Positions 17,717 through 28,182 of a stretch of DNA of 64,000 bases are shown piece by piece. The position numbers and the translations under genes were made by a program. The notes beneath the pieces were generated by a model that saw nothing but the letters and a program-made list of their open reading frames with translations, searched no databases and had not been told where the DNA came from. How positions within the stretch are numbered: the first letter of the stretch is position 1; every line of letters begins with the position of its first letter. This stretch comes from Streptomyces luteogriseus (GTDB taxonomy: Bacteria; Actinomycetota; Actinomycetes; Streptomycetales; Streptomycetaceae): the NCBI RefSeq assembly GCF_014205055.1, contig NZ_JACHMS010000001.1, forward strand, positions 3,286,001 to 3,350,000, read 5' to 3'.

Positions 17717-19261
17717 CTACTGGAGCGGCCCGGTGACCTTCTCGACCGCCGCCAGCAGCCGCCCGTCGCGCACGAACGCGTCCGCCGCGGCGAGGTCGGG
17801 CGCGAGGAACCGGTCCGGACCGGGCCCCTGGACTCCCGCCTCGCGTACGGCCTCGATGACCGCCTGCGACGCCGGCGCCGGGGTGAGCCCCTCACGCAAC
17901 TCCACCGCGCGCGTGGCGGCGTAGAGCTCGATGGCGATCACACGGGTGAGGTTGTCGACGGCCGTGCGCAGCTTGCGCGCCGCCGACCAGCCCATCGAGA
18001 CATGGTCCTCCTGCATGGCGGAGGACGGGATCGAGTCGGCGGACGCCGGTACGGCGAGCCGCTTCAGCTCGCTCACCAGCGCGGCCTGCGTGTACTGAGC
18101 GATCATCAGGCCCGAGTCCACACCGGCGTCGTCGGCGAGGAACGGCGGCAGGCCGTGGCTGCGGTTCTTGTCGAGCAGCCGGTCGGTGCGCCGCTCCGCG
18201 ATGGAGCCGAGGTCGGCGGCGGCGATGGCGAGGAAGTCCAGGACGTAGGCCACGGGCGCGCCGTGGAAGTTGCCGTTGGACTCCACGCGCCCGTCGGGCA
18301 GGACGACGGGGTTGTCCACGGCGGCCGCCAGCTCGCGGTCGGCGACCAGCCGGGCGTGGGTCATGGTGTCGCGCCCGGCGCCGGCGACCTGCGGGGCGCA
18401 GCGCACCGAGTAGGCGTCCTGGACGCGCGGGGCGTCGTCCTGGTGGTGCCCGGTCAGGCCCGAGCCCTTCAGCACGGCCAGCATGTTGGCGGCGCTGGCT
18501 GCCTGCCCCGGGTGGGGCCGGATGGCGTGCAGTTCGGGTGCGAGGACCTTGTCGGTGCCGAGCAGGCCCTCCAGGGACAGGGCGGCGGTGACGTCGGCGG
18601 ACCGGTAGAGCGTCTCCAGGTCGGCCAGGGCCATCACCAGCATGCCGAGCATGCCGTCGGTGCCGTTGAGGAGGGCCAGGCCCTCCTTCTCGCGCAGTTC
18701 GACCGGCTGGATGCCGTGCGCGGCGAGGAGTTCCGCGGCCGGGCGCACGACACCGTCGGGGCCCTCGGCGTCGCCCTCGCCCATGAGCGCCAGCGCGCAG
18801 TGGGACAGCGGCGCGAGGTCGCCGGAGCAGCCGAGGGAGCCGTACTCGTGCACGACGGGGGTGATCTGGGCGTTGAGGAGGTCGGCCATGGTCTGCGCGA
18901 CCTCGGGCCGGACGCCGGTGCGCCCGGAGCAGACGGTCTTCAGCCGCAGGAACATCAGCGCGCGGACGACTTCCCGCTCCACGGCCGGGCCCATCCCGGC
19001 GGCGTGCGAGCGGACGATGTTGCGCTGGAGCTGTGCGCGCAGCTCCGGGCTGATGTGCCGGGTCGCCAGGGCGCCGAAGCCGGTGCTCACGCCGTACACG
19101 GGGTCCGGCTTGGCCGCCAGCGCTTCCACGATCTCGCGGGCCGCGGCGAGGGCGGCCACGGCCTCCTCGGAGAGCTCGACGCGGGCGCCGCCGCGCGCCA
19201 CGGCGAGCACGTCGGACGCGGTCACCCCGGACGTCCCCACCACCACAGTGTGCATATCCAT
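17717..19261 (-). CDS. hutH: Histidine ammonia-lyase
   Basis: Converts L-histidine to urocanate and ammonia, first step of histidine catabolism. The 514-residue protein has the electrophile-forming region GSLGCSGDLAPLSH, in which Cys-Ser-Gly replaces the commoner Ala-Ser-Gly that cyclises to the MIO cofactor; from memory the S. griseus enzyme has the same substitution. Other family signatures (YGVSTGFGALA, NIVRSHAAGMG, ESNGNFHG, SAMQEDHVS) are intact. Start MDMHTVVVG at 19261. No other hut gene is nearby, as usual in Streptomyces where the pathway is scattered. Confidence 0.96.
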   Translation of the reverse strand: MDMHTVVVGTSGVTASDVLAVARGGARVELSEEAVAALAAAREIVEALAAKPDPVYGVSTGFGALATRHISPELRAQLQRNIVRSHAAGMGPAVEREVVRALMFLRLKTVCSGRTGVRPEVAQTMADLLNAQITPVVHEYGSLGCSGDLAPLSHCALALMGEGDAEGPDGVVRPAAELLAAHGIQPVELREKEGLALLNGTDGMLGMLVMALADLETLYRSADVTAALSLEGLLGTDKVLAPELHAIRPHPGQAASAANMLAVLKGSGLTGHHQDDAPRVQDAYSVRCAPQVAGAGRDTMTHARLVADRELAAAVDNPVVLPDGRVESNGNFHGAPVAYVLDFLAIAAADLGSIAERRTDRLLDKNRSHGLPPFLADDAGVDSGLMIAQYTQAALVSELKRLAVPASADSIPSSAMQEDHVSMGWSAARKLRTAVDNLTRVIAIELYAATRAVELREGLTPAPASQAVIEAVREAGVQGPGPDRFLAPDLAAADAFVRDGRLLAAVEKVTGPLQ

Positions 19262-19404
19262 ATTCAGGAGCGTACGCAGTGAATTCGATGATGTCACCAC
19301 TGGGGGCGGCGTTCACCCCTTACCGAATGCGTCACATCCCGGTCACGGTCCCACCCCCGGTCCCGGTCCCACCGCCTCGCCGGGGTCACACCACCCGGCC
19401 GGGG

Positions 19405-20559
19405 TCAGGGCGCGTGCCGCCCGCGGAACCGCCGGCGCTCTCCGCCCTCGTCCTGGGACGGCTCGTCCGCGAGCCGCACGACGGGATCGTCGGGACCGGC
19501 CCGCCCCGCCACCACCGGCTTCACCGCCCGCTCGGCCTTGGCCCGGTACTGGGCGGCGTCGGCGAGCCGGAACAGCCGCCGGGCGGAGCGCACCGGCCCG
19601 ATCGGGTCCTCGGTGGACGCGACCCCGCAGGCCACCCCGTCCCCGAGCTCCAACTCGGAGGCCCTGCGGCACAGTTCACCGGCCGCCTTCACGACCTGGT
19701 CGGCGGGCGGCCCGACCGCGAGCAGACAGAACTCGTCCCCGCCGAGCCGCGCGGCCAGCGCCCCCGGCAGCATGGCGCCGCAGAGCGACAACACCGACCC
19801 GAAGCGCTCCAGGAGCCGGTCCCCGGCGGCGTGCCCATGGGTGTCGTTGACCCGCTTCAGCCCGTTCAGATCGCAGACGACGAGACTCACGGCGGTGTCG
19901 TCCCGGCGGTGCCGCTCGATCGCCCGCTCCAGGCGCACGTCCACGGCGCGGCGGTTCGCCAGCCCGGTGAGGGAGTCGGTGAAGGCGAGCCGCCGGGCCT
20001 CCTCCAGCCGCTCGGTCTGGGCGATGCCGGCGGCCACGACGGAGGCCAGGACCGTGGCGAAGTCGGCGTCGCCGCGCCCGAAGACGGCCTCACCGGCCGG
20101 GCGGGCGACATACAGCTCGCCCCAGGCCCGCCCGTCCAGCACGATGGGCGCGACGACGCAGCAGCCGCGGCCCCGGCGGCGCAGAGCGGCGACCCGCTGA
20201 TGGCAGTACCCGGGCTCCCGGCCGGCGGCGGGCCCCTCGGCGGTCTCCACCCACGCGTCGGGCTCCCCGCCTCCGGCCCACTGCTCGTGCAGGAACTCGG
20301 TGATCTCCGCGAACTGGTGCACCGGGTAGGCCTCGTCCTCGGGGAACTCCTCCTCGCCCTCGGCCAGCTCGCCGACGTTGACGAGGACCCTCAGCCGCCC
20401 GAGCTCGCGCTCCCAGACCGACAGCGCGGCGAAACTCCCACCCAGCGCACGGCACGCCCCGGTGGCCGCGGCACGCCACGCCTCACGCGACCCGTGCGCG
20501 GCCGCCATCCCCTGAGCCAACGCGACGACGGCCGTCAGCCGTCTGTCCTCACCCATCAC
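19405..20559 (-). CDS. GAF-like sensor plus GGDEF diguanylate cyclase
   Basis: Probable cyclic-di-GMP synthase of 384 residues. Residues of about 15-175 look like a GAF-type sensory domain. From about 185 the cyclase begins (AFTDSLTGLANRRAVDVRLE, the usual DxLTGLxNR signature), and the active loop RLGGDEFCLL is intact. I see no RxxD inhibitory site five residues before the loop, so product inhibition may be absent. No transmembrane helix, so it senses a cytoplasmic signal. Cyclic-di-GMP controls Streptomyces development through BldD. Regulatory input unknown. Confidence 0.9.
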   Translation of the reverse strand: MMGEDRRLTAVVALAQGMAAAHGSREAWRAAATGACRALGGSFAALSVWERELGRLRVLVNVGELAEGEEEFPEDEAYPVHQFAEITEFLHEQWAGGGEPDAWVETAEGPAAGREPGYCHQRVAALRRRGRGCCVVAPIVLDGRAWGELYVARPAGEAVFGRGDADFATVLASVVAAGIAQTERLEEARRLAFTDSLTGLANRRAVDVRLERAIERHRRDDTAVSLVVCDLNGLKRVNDTHGHAAGDRLLERFGSVLSLCGAMLPGALAARLGGDEFCLLAVGPPADQVVKAAGELCRRASELELGDGVACGVASTEDPIGPVRSARRLFRLADAAQYRAKAERAVKPVVAGRAGPDDPVVRLADEPSQDEGGERRRFRGRHAP

Positions 20560-20665
20560 TCCAGGCTAGGGAGTTTCCAGCCAGACTGACCTGTTTACGA
20601 CGCGAACGGGGGCGACTGTTGTCACCGGGGTCCGCTCCGTGCTGTCACCAGGGTCCGCTCGGCCG

Positions 20666-21466
20666 CTACTCCCCCGGCCACCGCGGCGTGCGCCGCTCGT
20701 TGAAGGCCGCGACACCCTCCGCGCGGTCCCCCGAGAACGCCGTGGTCCGCCAGGCCGCGTCCTCGACCTCCAGTCCGGCCCGCAGATCCAGCCCCTGCCC
20801 GAGCCGTAGCGCCCGCTTCGCGGCCCGCAGCCCGACCGGGGAGTTCGCGGCGATCCGCCCCGCCAGCGCCAACGCCTCCTCCCGGTCACGCCCGTCCTCC
20901 ACCAGCTGATCGACCAGCCCCAACTCGCGGGCCTCCACGGCCTCCACCCGCCGCGCGGAGAAGATCAGCTCGGCCGCCCGGGCCGCCCCGACCCGCCGCG
21001 GCAGCAGCTGCGTGCCCCCGCCCCCGGGGATCACCCCGACCGACACCTCCGGCAGTCCCACGACCGCCGTCCGGTCCGCCACGATCACGTCGCAGGCCAG
21101 CGCCAGCTCGAACCCGCCCCCGAGCGCGAACCCGTGCACCGCCGCCACCGTCGGCACCGGCAGTTCCAGCACCCCGGTGTACGCCCCGCGCGTCACCGGC
21201 CGCTGCCGCAGCAGATCCGCGTCACTGAAGGAGTTCCGCTCCTTCAGATCGGCCCCGACGCAAAAGGCCCGCTCGTGCGTCGAGGTCAGCACGACCACCC
21301 GGACGTCCCGGTCCTCCCCCAGCGCCGCACACGCCCCGGCGACGGACCGGGCCATCTCCGTCGACACGGCGTTCATGGCCTTGGGCCGGTCGAGGACGAG
21401 CTCCGCGACATGCCCCTGCTCATGCCGCCGCACCAGCACGAACTCCCCGAACCGTTCCTCACTCAT
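20666..21466 (-). CDS. Enoyl-CoA hydratase/isomerase family protein
   Basis: Crotonase-fold enzyme of 266 residues. The CoA-binding AFCVGADLKER segment and the oxyanion helix VHGFALGGGFELALACD are clear, followed by GLPEVSVGVIPGGGGTQLLPR, the typical hydratase pattern with its acidic residue. It would hydrate 2-enoyl-CoA in fatty-acid or branched-chain amino-acid breakdown. Start MSEERFGEF at 21466. It stands alone between the GGDEF gene and a divergent proline-rich protein. Exact acyl chain preference cannot be deduced. Confidence 0.92.
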   Translation of the reverse strand: MSEERFGEFVLVRRHEQGHVAELVLDRPKAMNAVSTEMARSVAGACAALGEDRDVRVVVLTSTHERAFCVGADLKERNSFSDADLLRQRPVTRGAYTGVLELPVPTVAAVHGFALGGGFELALACDVIVADRTAVVGLPEVSVGVIPGGGGTQLLPRRVGAARAAELIFSARRVEAVEARELGLVDQLVEDGRDREEALALAGRIAANSPVGLRAAKRALRLGQGLDLRAGLEVEDAAWRTTAFSGDRAEGVAAFNERRTPRWPGE

Positions 21467-21699
21467 GACACCCTCCGGTTAACGCGGGTTAACAAGGTCG
21501 ACGCTCAGATCATCGCAGCCGCGCCCCACCCGCGAAAGAGCCGACGGGTCCGGTTCCCTCCACCACCCCCCGCCCACCCGTTCGAGTGACATCACCCCAA
21601 CTCCGACCCAACCGCCCAAGGGAGCGCATAGCGTGCGTCCTCCACGGCGCGCAGGGGGCGCGAGTGCATCGGGGAGGGACCGTTTCGGGGAGGACCGTG

Positions 21700-22371
21700 A
21701 TGACGACGCACACGACGGCGAAGCCGCGAGAGGACATCAGGGCCGCCACGGCCCCCCTCCGGCGTGAGCCGCCCGCGCCCCACGAGCCGGGCCCGGCCGA
21801 GGCCGCTCCCTTCCACCCCCGCGCCCGGGGCCGCCACCGCAAGCCCCGCCCCCGCAAGGTGCTGCTCGCCGCCGGCGGCCTCGCCGTCGCCGCAGGCGCC
21901 CTGAGCCTGCTGCGTCTGGCCTCCGGCCCCGGCACCGACGCCGGCAACGTCGAGGCCGGGCCCCGCCCGGACCCGGTCACCACCGCCACGGACGACGCCA
22001 CCCGGACCGCCGCGACCTTCCCGGCAGCCCCCGACGCGAGCCCCTCGTCACCCACGGCCCTGGGCGGCCTGCCCCCGTCGCCGGTCACCAAGGGCGCGCG
22101 GCCGTCCCCCTCCGCCACGACCGGAACCCCGGCGGCCGCCACGGCCGCCGGTCCGGCGTCCACGACCATCCCCGACACGCTGAACACCCCCGCCCCGGCG
22201 CCCACGGCCTCGGGGGGCGGCGACGCCCCGCGCCCCGCTCCGCCCCCGCCCGCACCACCGAGCCGCACCACACCGGCGCCCCGGCCCGAGGAGCAGAAGA
22301 AGCCGCACGACCCGGGCCTGTGCGTGCCGGTGATCGGCCTGTGCGTGGACTCGCCGGTGGGCAGCCGCTGA
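21700..22371 (+). CDS. Proline/alanine-rich single-span membrane protein
   Basis: A 223-residue protein: basic N-terminal region of about 50 residues (RARGRHRKPRPRK), one membrane helix (VLLAAGGLAVAAGALSLLRLA) and an extracytoplasmic Pro/Thr/Ala/Ser-rich low-complexity stalk. The final segment GLCVPVIGLCVDSPVG has two cysteines and stands out as ordered. ATG at 21700 has a GGGGAGGA site; an earlier ATG at 21586 has none. No known domain. Low complexity makes homology assignment unreliable. Confidence 0.75.
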   Translation: MTTHTTAKPREDIRAATAPLRREPPAPHEPGPAEAAPFHPRARGRHRKPRPRKVLLAAGGLAVAAGALSLLRLASGPGTDAGNVEAGPRPDPVTTATDDATRTAATFPAAPDASPSSPTALGGLPPSPVTKGARPSPSATTGTPAAATAAGPASTTIPDTLNTPAPAPTASGGGDAPRPAPPPPAPPSRTTPAPRPEEQKKPHDPGLCVPVIGLCVDSPVGSR

Positions 22372-22395
22372 CAGCCGCCGATGACCGACGAGCGG

Positions 22396-23502
22396 CTACG
22401 GCGCCCCGTCCCGCCGCGTGAGCAGCCACGGCTCCACGACACCCAGGCCACGCACCGGCCGCTGCCACATCGGCTGCAGCCCGAACCGGTACACCGGGGG
22501 CTCCTCGCCCTCCTTCTCCGCCGCCGCGGCCTCCTCGGCCGCCTCCGCCTCCGAGGCCGGAGCGTCCTGCGTGCGGATCAGCTCCTCGGCGAAGGCGGTG
22601 TCGACGAGCACGGCGTCCTTCGGAGCTATCGAGGTGAGCCGGGAGGCCAGGTTCACGGTCGTACCGAACACATCACCCATTCGGGTGGTCACCGTGCCGA
22701 ACGCCATGCCGACGCGCAGCTCCGGCATCGTCTCGTCGTGCGCCATGGTCTCGATCAGCCGCAGGGCGATCTCGGCGGCCGTGCCCGCGTCGTCGGCGGC
22801 GTAGAGCACCTCGTCACCGAGGGTCTTGATCAGGCGCCCGCCGTTCGCGGCCACCAGATCGGCGGCCGTGGTCTCGAAGGCCTCGACGAGCTCGCCGAGC
22901 TCCTCCTCCTCCATGCGGCGGGTCAGCCGCGTGAACCCGACCAGGTCGGCGAAGCCGACGGCGAGGCGCCGGTCGACCATCTCCTCGTCGTCGGCCGCCT
23001 GCACGACCCGCCCGGCCGAGGCGGCGAGCTGCCGGCGCCAGACGTAGACCAGGAACTCCTCCAGCTCGGGCAGGAGCAGCTCGACGATCGGATACGTGAC
23101 CTCGGTGCGGGTCATGCCCGGCTCGGGCGGCTCGGTCAGCCCCTCCAGGAAGGAGTCGATCTGCCACTCGGCGAGCCGTGCGGTGGTCTGCCCGGTCGAC
23201 CGGGCCACCTGTACGGCCATCGCCTCGCTCAGCAGCCCCGCCTCGACCAGACCGGCGAGACGCCGCAGGGCGAGGACGTCGGCCTCCGTGAGGGCCTTGG
23301 CCTGGCCGATGTCGGCAAAGCCCATGGCCCGCCAGAAGCGGGAGGCCAGTTCCATGGAGACACCGGCGCTACGGGCCGCCTGAAACGGGGTGTAGCGGCG
23401 CTCGGCGCCCAGGATGAGCCCTTCGAGGCGCAGGGCGAGCGGATCCTCGCCGGAGTCGGCGCCCTGCGCGTCCTCGCCGGAACCCGAGTCGTCGACGGTC
23501 AC
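22396..23502 (-). CDS. cya: Class III adenylate cyclase
   Basis: Makes cyclic AMP from ATP. The N-terminal 190 residues form the cytoplasmic regulatory region found in mycobacterial Rv1264-type cyclases. The catalytic domain (about 190-330) keeps all six canonical residues: metal Asp in FADLVGF and in LGDEVLY, adenine-selecting Lys in LIKTLGD and Asp in GDVFG, transition-state Asn and Arg in VNLASR. No membrane helix. In Streptomyces cAMP supports germination and antibiotic production. GTG start at 23502. The last 50 residues include an Ala/Glu-rich linker. Confidence 0.93.
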   Translation of the reverse strand: MTVDDSGSGEDAQGADSGEDPLALRLEGLILGAERRYTPFQAARSAGVSMELASRFWRAMGFADIGQAKALTEADVLALRRLAGLVEAGLLSEAMAVQVARSTGQTTARLAEWQIDSFLEGLTEPPEPGMTRTEVTYPIVELLLPELEEFLVYVWRRQLAASAGRVVQAADDEEMVDRRLAVGFADLVGFTRLTRRMEEEELGELVEAFETTAADLVAANGGRLIKTLGDEVLYAADDAGTAAEIALRLIETMAHDETMPELRVGMAFGTVTTRMGDVFGTTVNLASRLTSIAPKDAVLVDTAFAEELIRTQDAPASEAEAAEEAAAAEKEGEEPPVYRFGLQPMWQRPVRGLGVVEPWLLTRRDGAP

Positions 23503-23602
23503 GCGTGTTGCCCTTCCGATCTGTCACGGTCATGTATCGACCGGCCTCAACTCTACGGCAGGTGTGCGCCAGCTCACTCCGTCAGGTTCAGCCGGGGCCG
23601 TC

Positions 23603-23703
23603 GCTGCGGGCATGCGTGCCACCGAGGGCGATGGGGGTCCCCCCTGCTCGAGCGGAGCCGAGAACTTGGGGGAGGGTGGGCGCAGCGGCACCCCGCTCCG
23701 CCG
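23603..23703. repeat. Dispersed intergenic repeat, copy 1
   Basis: Contains GCTGCGGGCATGCGTGCC (23603-23620), then about 50 bp of another common Streptomyces repeat, then GGTGGGCGCAGCGGCACC (from 23676). The same two modules recur without the insertion at 30903-30966, and the first recurs inverted at 35172-35189. It occupies the cya-birA gap. Confidence 0.7.
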
Positions 23704-23726
23704 GGTCGGACCCACCCGGTCCCAGC

Positions 23727-24593
23727 TCACGCCGGCCTCAGGTGCACGATGTCCCCGGCCCCGACCGGCTCCTGCACCCCCGCCTCCGTCGCCAGCACCA
23801 ACCGCCCGTCTCCGTCCAGAGCCACGGCCTCCCCCACGACCGACCGATCCCCTGGCAGCTCCGCCCGCACCACACGCCCGAGCGTCGCGCACCCCGCCGC
23901 ATATGCCTCCTGCAACCCGCACGCGGCCGCGTCACCCCCAGCGTCACGCCACTTGCCGTACCAGTCCTCCAGCGAGCGCAGCATCCCCCGCAGCAGCGGG
24001 TCCCGGTCCGTGCTCACCGCCCCGGCCAGCCCCAGCGACCCCGCCGTCGGCACGGGCAGCTCGTCGTCCTTCAGGGAGACGTTGATGCCGACCCCGATGA
24101 CGACCCCGTCGTCACCGGCCCGCTCGGCCAGGATCCCGCCGGCCTTGCGTTCCGCTCCCCCGACCGTGACCAGCAGGTCGTTCGGCCACTTCAGGGCCGT
24201 GTCCACGCCCGCCGCCCGTGACAGCCCCGTCGCCACCGCGACCCCCGTGAGCAGCGGCAGCCAGCCCCACCGGGCCACCGGCACCTCGCTCGGTGCGAGC
24301 AGGACGGAGAAGAAGAGGCCGGAGCGGGGCGGCGCCGTCCACCGGCGGTCGAGCCGGCCGCGGCCCGCCGTCTGCTCCTCGGCGACCAGCACCGCACCCT
24401 CGGTCACCTCGCCCTTCGCCGCCCGGGCCACCAGATCGGAGTTCGTGGAGCCGGTGCGCTGCACCACGTCCACCTCCGACCACAGCCCTCCCTGCCGCAA
24501 CAGGCCCCGGCGCAGGGCGGTGACGTTCAGGGGCGGGCGGTCCAGGTCCGACCACCGGCTTCCGTTCGGCTCTGATGCATCTCGCGGCGTCAT
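23727..24593 (-). CDS. birA: Biotin--[acetyl-CoA-carboxylase] ligase
   Basis: Activates biotin with ATP and attaches it to the lysine of acyl-CoA carboxylase. The 288-residue protein has the biotin/ATP loop EEQTAGRGRLDR, WPNDLLV and GVGINVSL with the conserved spacing. The N-terminal DNA-binding domain of E. coli BirA is absent, so it is a pure ligase. Start MTPRDASEPN at 24593; the upstream extension is unlike the family. It is divergent from the carboxylase beta-subunit gene, and its likely substrate is the alpha subunit encoded at 28183-29955. Confidence 0.94.
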   Translation of the reverse strand: MTPRDASEPNGSRWSDLDRPPLNVTALRRGLLRQGGLWSEVDVVQRTGSTNSDLVARAAKGEVTEGAVLVAEEQTAGRGRLDRRWTAPPRSGLFFSVLLAPSEVPVARWGWLPLLTGVAVATGLSRAAGVDTALKWPNDLLVTVGGAERKAGGILAERAGDDGVVIGVGINVSLKDDELPVPTAGSLGLAGAVSTDRDPLLRGMLRSLEDWYGKWRDAGGDAAACGLQEAYAAGCATLGRVVRAELPGDRSVVGEAVALDGDGRLVLATEAGVQEPVGAGDIVHLRPA

Positions 24594-24703
24594 GCAAGCC
24601 ACCCTAGGTGTGGCAAACGCCGCACTGCCGATGTGGAGGCACCCCACTACTCTACGGATGAGTAACCGTCCCCCCTTTTGAGCAGGCAGGGAGCCGCATC
24701 CCG

Positions 24704-26308
<1,605 letters not shown>

Positions 26309-26333
26309 CCCGCAGCGAGCCCAGGAGGCCCAC

Positions 26334-26543
26334 ATGACGATCAAGGTCGTACGGGGCAACCCGACCCCGGAGGAGCTGGCCGCCGCCCTGGCGGTGGTCA
26401 GGGCGCGCGCCGCGGCGGCGGCAGCCGCCCCGCCCGGCGCGCCGGCGTCCCGCGATTCCTGGTCCGACCCGTCCCGCATCGCGGCCCACCGCCTGCCCCA
26501 GCCGGGGCCCGCGGCGTGGGGCCGGACCTACTGGCCGGGGTGA
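26334..26543 (+). CDS. pccE: Acyl-CoA carboxylase epsilon subunit
   Basis: A 69-residue actinobacterial accessory subunit that stabilises the alpha-beta complex. The diagnostic N-terminus VRGNPTPEELAAALAVV is followed by an Ala-rich helix and a Trp/Pro-rich C-terminus (AWGRTYWPG), as in the family. It directly follows the beta subunit gene with an AGGAGG site at 26321-26326. Functionally it should boost carboxylase activity with the alpha subunit encoded 1.6 kb downstream. Confidence 0.93.
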   Translation: MTIKVVRGNPTPEELAAALAVVRARAAAAAAAPPGAPASRDSWSDPSRIAAHRLPQPGPAAWGRTYWPG

Positions 26544-26567
26544 TGCGCGGGGGTGGGTTCGGCAAGT

Positions 26568-26583
26568 TGAGTACGCGTACTCA
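26568..26583. promoter_or_regulatory. 16-bp perfect palindrome TGAGTACGCGTACTCA
   Basis: Perfect palindrome 25 bp after the epsilon-subunit stop and 27 bp before the small membrane ORF start. Position suits an operator or promoter element of the small ORF and maf. Confidence 0.5.
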
Positions 26584-26609
26584 GGCGCCGGCCCACCCCC
26601 CGGCCGACC

Positions 26610-26747
26610 ATGGAAGGCATGCTGTGGTCCGACCCCGAGAACGAGCCGCCCGAAGAACTGCGCGACATGCAGGACATGCTGCGGCGGCTGAGCGTTCTCC
26701 TGGCCCTGGCCATGGTGGTCGCGATGATCGTGATCGGAGTCAGGTGA
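26610..26747 (+). CDS. 45-aa single-span membrane protein
   Basis: A short frame of 45 residues between the carboxylase epsilon gene and maf. The N-terminal half is acidic and amphipathic (DPENEPPEELRDMQDMLRR); the C-terminal half is one transmembrane helix (LSVLLALAMVVAMIVIGVR). The clear bipartite design and the position inside an otherwise co-directional block support a real gene. An alternative in-frame ATG lies at 26619. The helix ends at the stop codon, so the acidic head should face the cytoplasm. Function unknown. Confidence 0.7.
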   Translation: MEGMLWSDPENEPPEELRDMQDMLRRLSVLLALAMVVAMIVIGVR

Positions 26748-26779
26748 GCCGGGCCCGTCCGGGTGACTAACCTGACCGC

Positions 26780-27400
26780 ATGACTGCTCCGCACCGCAGG
26801 CGACTCGTCCTCGCCTCCCAGTCCCCCGCCCGGCTCGGTCTGCTCCGCCAGGCCGGCCTCACCCCCGAGGTGATCGTGAGCGGCGTCGACGAGGACGCCG
26901 TCACCGCTCCCACCCCCGCCGAGTTGGCGCTCGCCCTGGCCGAGGCGAAGGCCTCCGTCGTGGCGGCCCGGCCGGAGGTCAAGGGCGCGCTCGTGATCGG
27001 CTGCGACTCGGTGCTGGACCTGGACGGCCGGGCCCTCGGCAAGCCCGCGGACGCCGAGGAGGCCACCGCCCGCTGGAAGTCGATGCGCGGCCGGGCCGGC
27101 ACCCTCCAGACCGGCCACTGCGTCTACGACACGCTCACCGGCCGCTACGTCTCCGCCACCGCCTCGACGGTCGTCCACTTCGGCGAGCCCACCGACGAGG
27201 AGATCGCCGCCTACGTCGCCTCCGGCGAACCCCTCTACGTCGCCGGGGCGTTCACCCTGGACGGCCGCTCCGCCCCGTTCATCGACGGCATCGACGGCGA
27301 CCACGGCAACGTGATCGGCATCAGCCTGCCCCTCCTGCGCCGGCTCCTCGCCGAACTGGGCGTGGGCATCACGGAGTTGTGGGCGCCGGCGGAGAAATGA
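26780..27400 (+). CDS. maf: Maf family nucleoside-triphosphate pyrophosphatase
   Basis: House-cleaning enzyme, 206 residues, that hydrolyses non-canonical or specific NTPs and dNTPs; linked to septation in Bacillus. N-terminal signature [12 protein letters not shown] with the family S-x-S/P-R loop, catalytic [10 protein letters not shown], and the C-terminal [16 protein letters not shown] motif. Start MTAPHRRRL at 26780. Its last 32 bp overlap, on the opposite strand, the end of the convergent membrane-protein gene. Confidence 0.94.
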   Translation: MTAPHRRRLVLASQSPARLGLLRQAGLTPEVIVSGVDEDAVTAPTPAELALALAEAKASVVAARPEVKGALVIGCDSVLDLDGRALGKPADAEEATARWKSMRGRAGTLQTGHCVYDTLTGRYVSATASTVVHFGEPTDEEIAAYVASGEPLYVAGAFTLDGRSAPFIDGIDGDHGNVIGISLPLLRRLLAELGVGITELWAPAEK

Positions 27401-27854
27401 CCGGAGACCCGTCGCCGCCCTTGCCGCCCTCGGGCGCGGCGTCGGCGGGCTCGGCCGGGGGGTCGTACGTCATCAGCAGCAGCACGATCAGCGCGAGGAC
27501 CAGCACCATGAACAGGAACGCGGGCCAGCCGACGAGGCCCCAGGTGAAGGCGCCCAGCAGCCCGTGCACGACGGCCGCGCTGATCAGCAGCACGCGCCCA
27601 AAGCCCGCCGGGGGCCGGTCCCGCAGCGCCACCAGCAGGGCGACCAGGGAGCACAGGGCGAAGTAGAGACCGAAGACGATCCCGCCGATCTTCGACGACA
27701 CCGACATCATGTGCGGGTCGAGCCCGGCCAGCGACATGTCCTGCCGGTCGACGACGACGCCCAGGAACCAGTTGAGCGCCGCGAGACCGAACGCCTCGGC
27801 GAGCAGCACCACCGCCACGACCCACGCCACCGGCCTGCGTATCACCGGGCCCAC
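27369..27854 (-). CDS. Hypothetical four-helix membrane protein
   Basis: A 161-residue protein with four hydrophobic segments ([76 protein letters not shown]) and a Pro/Gly-rich cytoplasmic-type tail. The GTG at 27854 has a GGAGGG site 6 nt upstream; longer frames include no good site. No family recognised with certainty. Convergent with maf, with 32 bp of shared antisense coding sequence. Confidence 0.75.
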   Translation of the reverse strand: MGPVIRRPVAWVVAVVLLAEAFGLAALNWFLGVVVDRQDMSLAGLDPHMMSVSSKIGGIVFGLYFALCSLVALLVALRDRPPAGFGRVLLISAAVVHGLLGAFTWGLVGWPAFLFMVLVLALIVLLLMTYDPPAEPADAAPEGGKGGDGSPVISPPAPTTP

Positions 27855-28182
27855 CCTCTTCCCTCCGAAGACACCGCGAACGCTACTAACCGGTAAACCG
27901 GGGGACAAGGGTCCGGCAGCGGGCAAAGAATCATTGGGCCATTCGTAGGGACTCCACAAAGAAACAGAGTGGCCCGCAGCACGTGATGACAGAGACCTTG
28001 GCCACAGGAGAGGGCTAGGGTTTCCCGGAGGAGTACTGCGTACCGCGGTGCGACAAGGGATGTCGCGGGTCGAGCGAGCCTCGCATCACGCTCCGTGTGG
28101 GCAAGCTCACCACTGGGGACGGGTCGAAGTGTCGTGTCGGCAGTCCCTAAACTCGGCTTGTTTCAAGGAGGGAGCCTCAATC
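27855..28182 (+). promoter_or_regulatory. Leader and promoter region of the carboxylase alpha-subunit gene
   Basis: This 328-bp stretch holds no convincing gene. It separates the starts of the divergent membrane-protein and carboxylase genes. A -10-like TAAACT at 28148-28153 lies just upstream of the strong ribosome site AAGGAGGG (28165-28172). No riboswitch-like fold was evident to me by eye. Confidence 0.4.
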
